NCBI GenBank assembly: GCA_904420465.1
Contig: CAJFVL010000007.1
Coordinates: 1-43,781 of the forward strand
Direction of reading: 5' to 3'
Source of the DNA: an uncultured Clostridium sp.
GTDB lineage: Bacteria; Bacillota; Clostridia; Oscillospirales; Oscillospiraceae
DNA length: 43,781 bases
Part shown: piece after piece, positions 43,490 through 43,781 of the stretch
Layout of the letters: the number at the start of each line of letters is the position of its first letter
Position numbering within the stretch: position 1 is the stretch's first letter
The notes under the pieces: model-generated
Databases searched by the model: none
The model's input: the letters and a program-made list of their open reading frames with translations, nothing else
What the model was told of the DNA's origin: nothing
Translations under genes and position numbers: made by a program

Positions 43490-43781
43490 GCCTTTGGCCG
43501 TCCGCCATCCAGTGCCCCCGGAGTATGCTGCTGGACTCAGGCGCATTTTATCCTGTAGAAGCACCTGTCCTGTTTACTGAGCAGAGCGGCAGCGATAATC
43601 TTCAGACACCGTTCAAGAGGCTTCCGCGCCGGCCGCAAGTGCCGGGGCGCCCCTTCTACACTCTCGTAAAAAGAGGGTCCGGGGGCGGCGGGGTAGGGCA
43701 TCGGAGATGCCCGTGAGCCGCCCCCGGCGATTCTTTGGTTTCTTTCTGATCGCTCAGAAAGAAACTCGCCGTCCGCAGACG
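43490..43781 (+). repeat. Dispersed structured repeat, copy 2 (cut by window end)
   Basis: Same orientation as copy 1 at 15311-15621. The conserved core starts at 43523. The hairpin at 43679-43727 keeps the CCGGGGG/CCCCCGG base, but its interior (GGGCATC-GGA-GATGCCC) is unrelated to copy 1. The final AGAAAGAAA hairpin and CGCCGTC stem are present up to the window end. Confidence 0.85.

Overview
This window is the replication-origin region of a Gram-positive, GC-rich member of the Clostridia. Gene order around dnaA (rpmH-rnpA-yidD-yidC-jag on one side, dnaA-dnaN-yaaA-recF-remB-gyrB-gyrA on the other) is the classic Firmicutes arrangement. RicT (YaaT), RemB, Noc, the soj/spo0J pair, a DUF6809 protein and a T-box riboswitch also point to Firmicutes. 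The high GC content and protein style suggest Oscillospiraceae (Flavonifractor/Lawsonibacter-like). That placement is inference, made without any database search.

Layout. 1-155: three strong hairpins, the last a terminator. 156-5371 (minus): a nucleoside-type ABC uptake operon (lipoprotein, double ATPase, two permeases), preceded by xpt (xanthine phosphoribosyltransferase). The 3' end of xpt is duplicated around a 186-bp hairpin-rich insert. 6.6-21.4 kb (plus): noc, parA, parB and a membrane coiled-coil protein with two perfect parS-type palindromes; then serS, mscL, a small membrane protein, rsmG, a MinD-like ATPase, a methylglyoxal-synthase-like protein, an Asp-type T-box leader, a divergent DUF6809/Xre cassette, a dispersed repeat, hisS, an unknown anchored protein, aspS, a lipoprotein and an FAH-family hydrolase. 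21.4-30.7 kb (minus): two carboxylate/organic-anion type carriers, ricT, holB, an Orn/Lys/Arg decarboxylase, jag, yidC, yidD, rnpA and rpmH. rpmH (44 codons) is very short and easily missed. 30.7-31.2 kb: divergent rpmH and dnaA promoters. 31.2-43.2 kb (plus): dnaA, dnaN, a thioesterase, a 4Fe-4S protein, yaaA, recF, three small membrane proteins, remB, gyrB, gyrA, a SHOCT protein and a DIP1984-family protein. 43.2-43.8 kb: a tRNA-like T-arm, a terminator and a second copy of the dispersed repeat.

The likely origin is the dnaA-dnaN intergenic region, which holds one perfect DnaA box, several near matches and a DnaA-trio-like stretch. If so, the minus genes on the left and plus genes on the right run with the replication fork. 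The 6.6-21.4 kb block, including parAB, serS, hisS and aspS, runs against it, which suggests a local rearrangement.

The most unusual items are: (i) a T-box leader cut off from hisS-aspS by about 1.1 kb of inserted material; (ii) a two-copy repeat whose central hairpin keeps its shape while its sequence is completely different; (iii) a MinD-like protein without its membrane helix, next to a methylglyoxal-synthase homologue that lacks key catalytic residues; (iv) the duplicated xpt tail. No CRISPR array, rRNA gene, intact transposase or convincing complete tRNA was seen.
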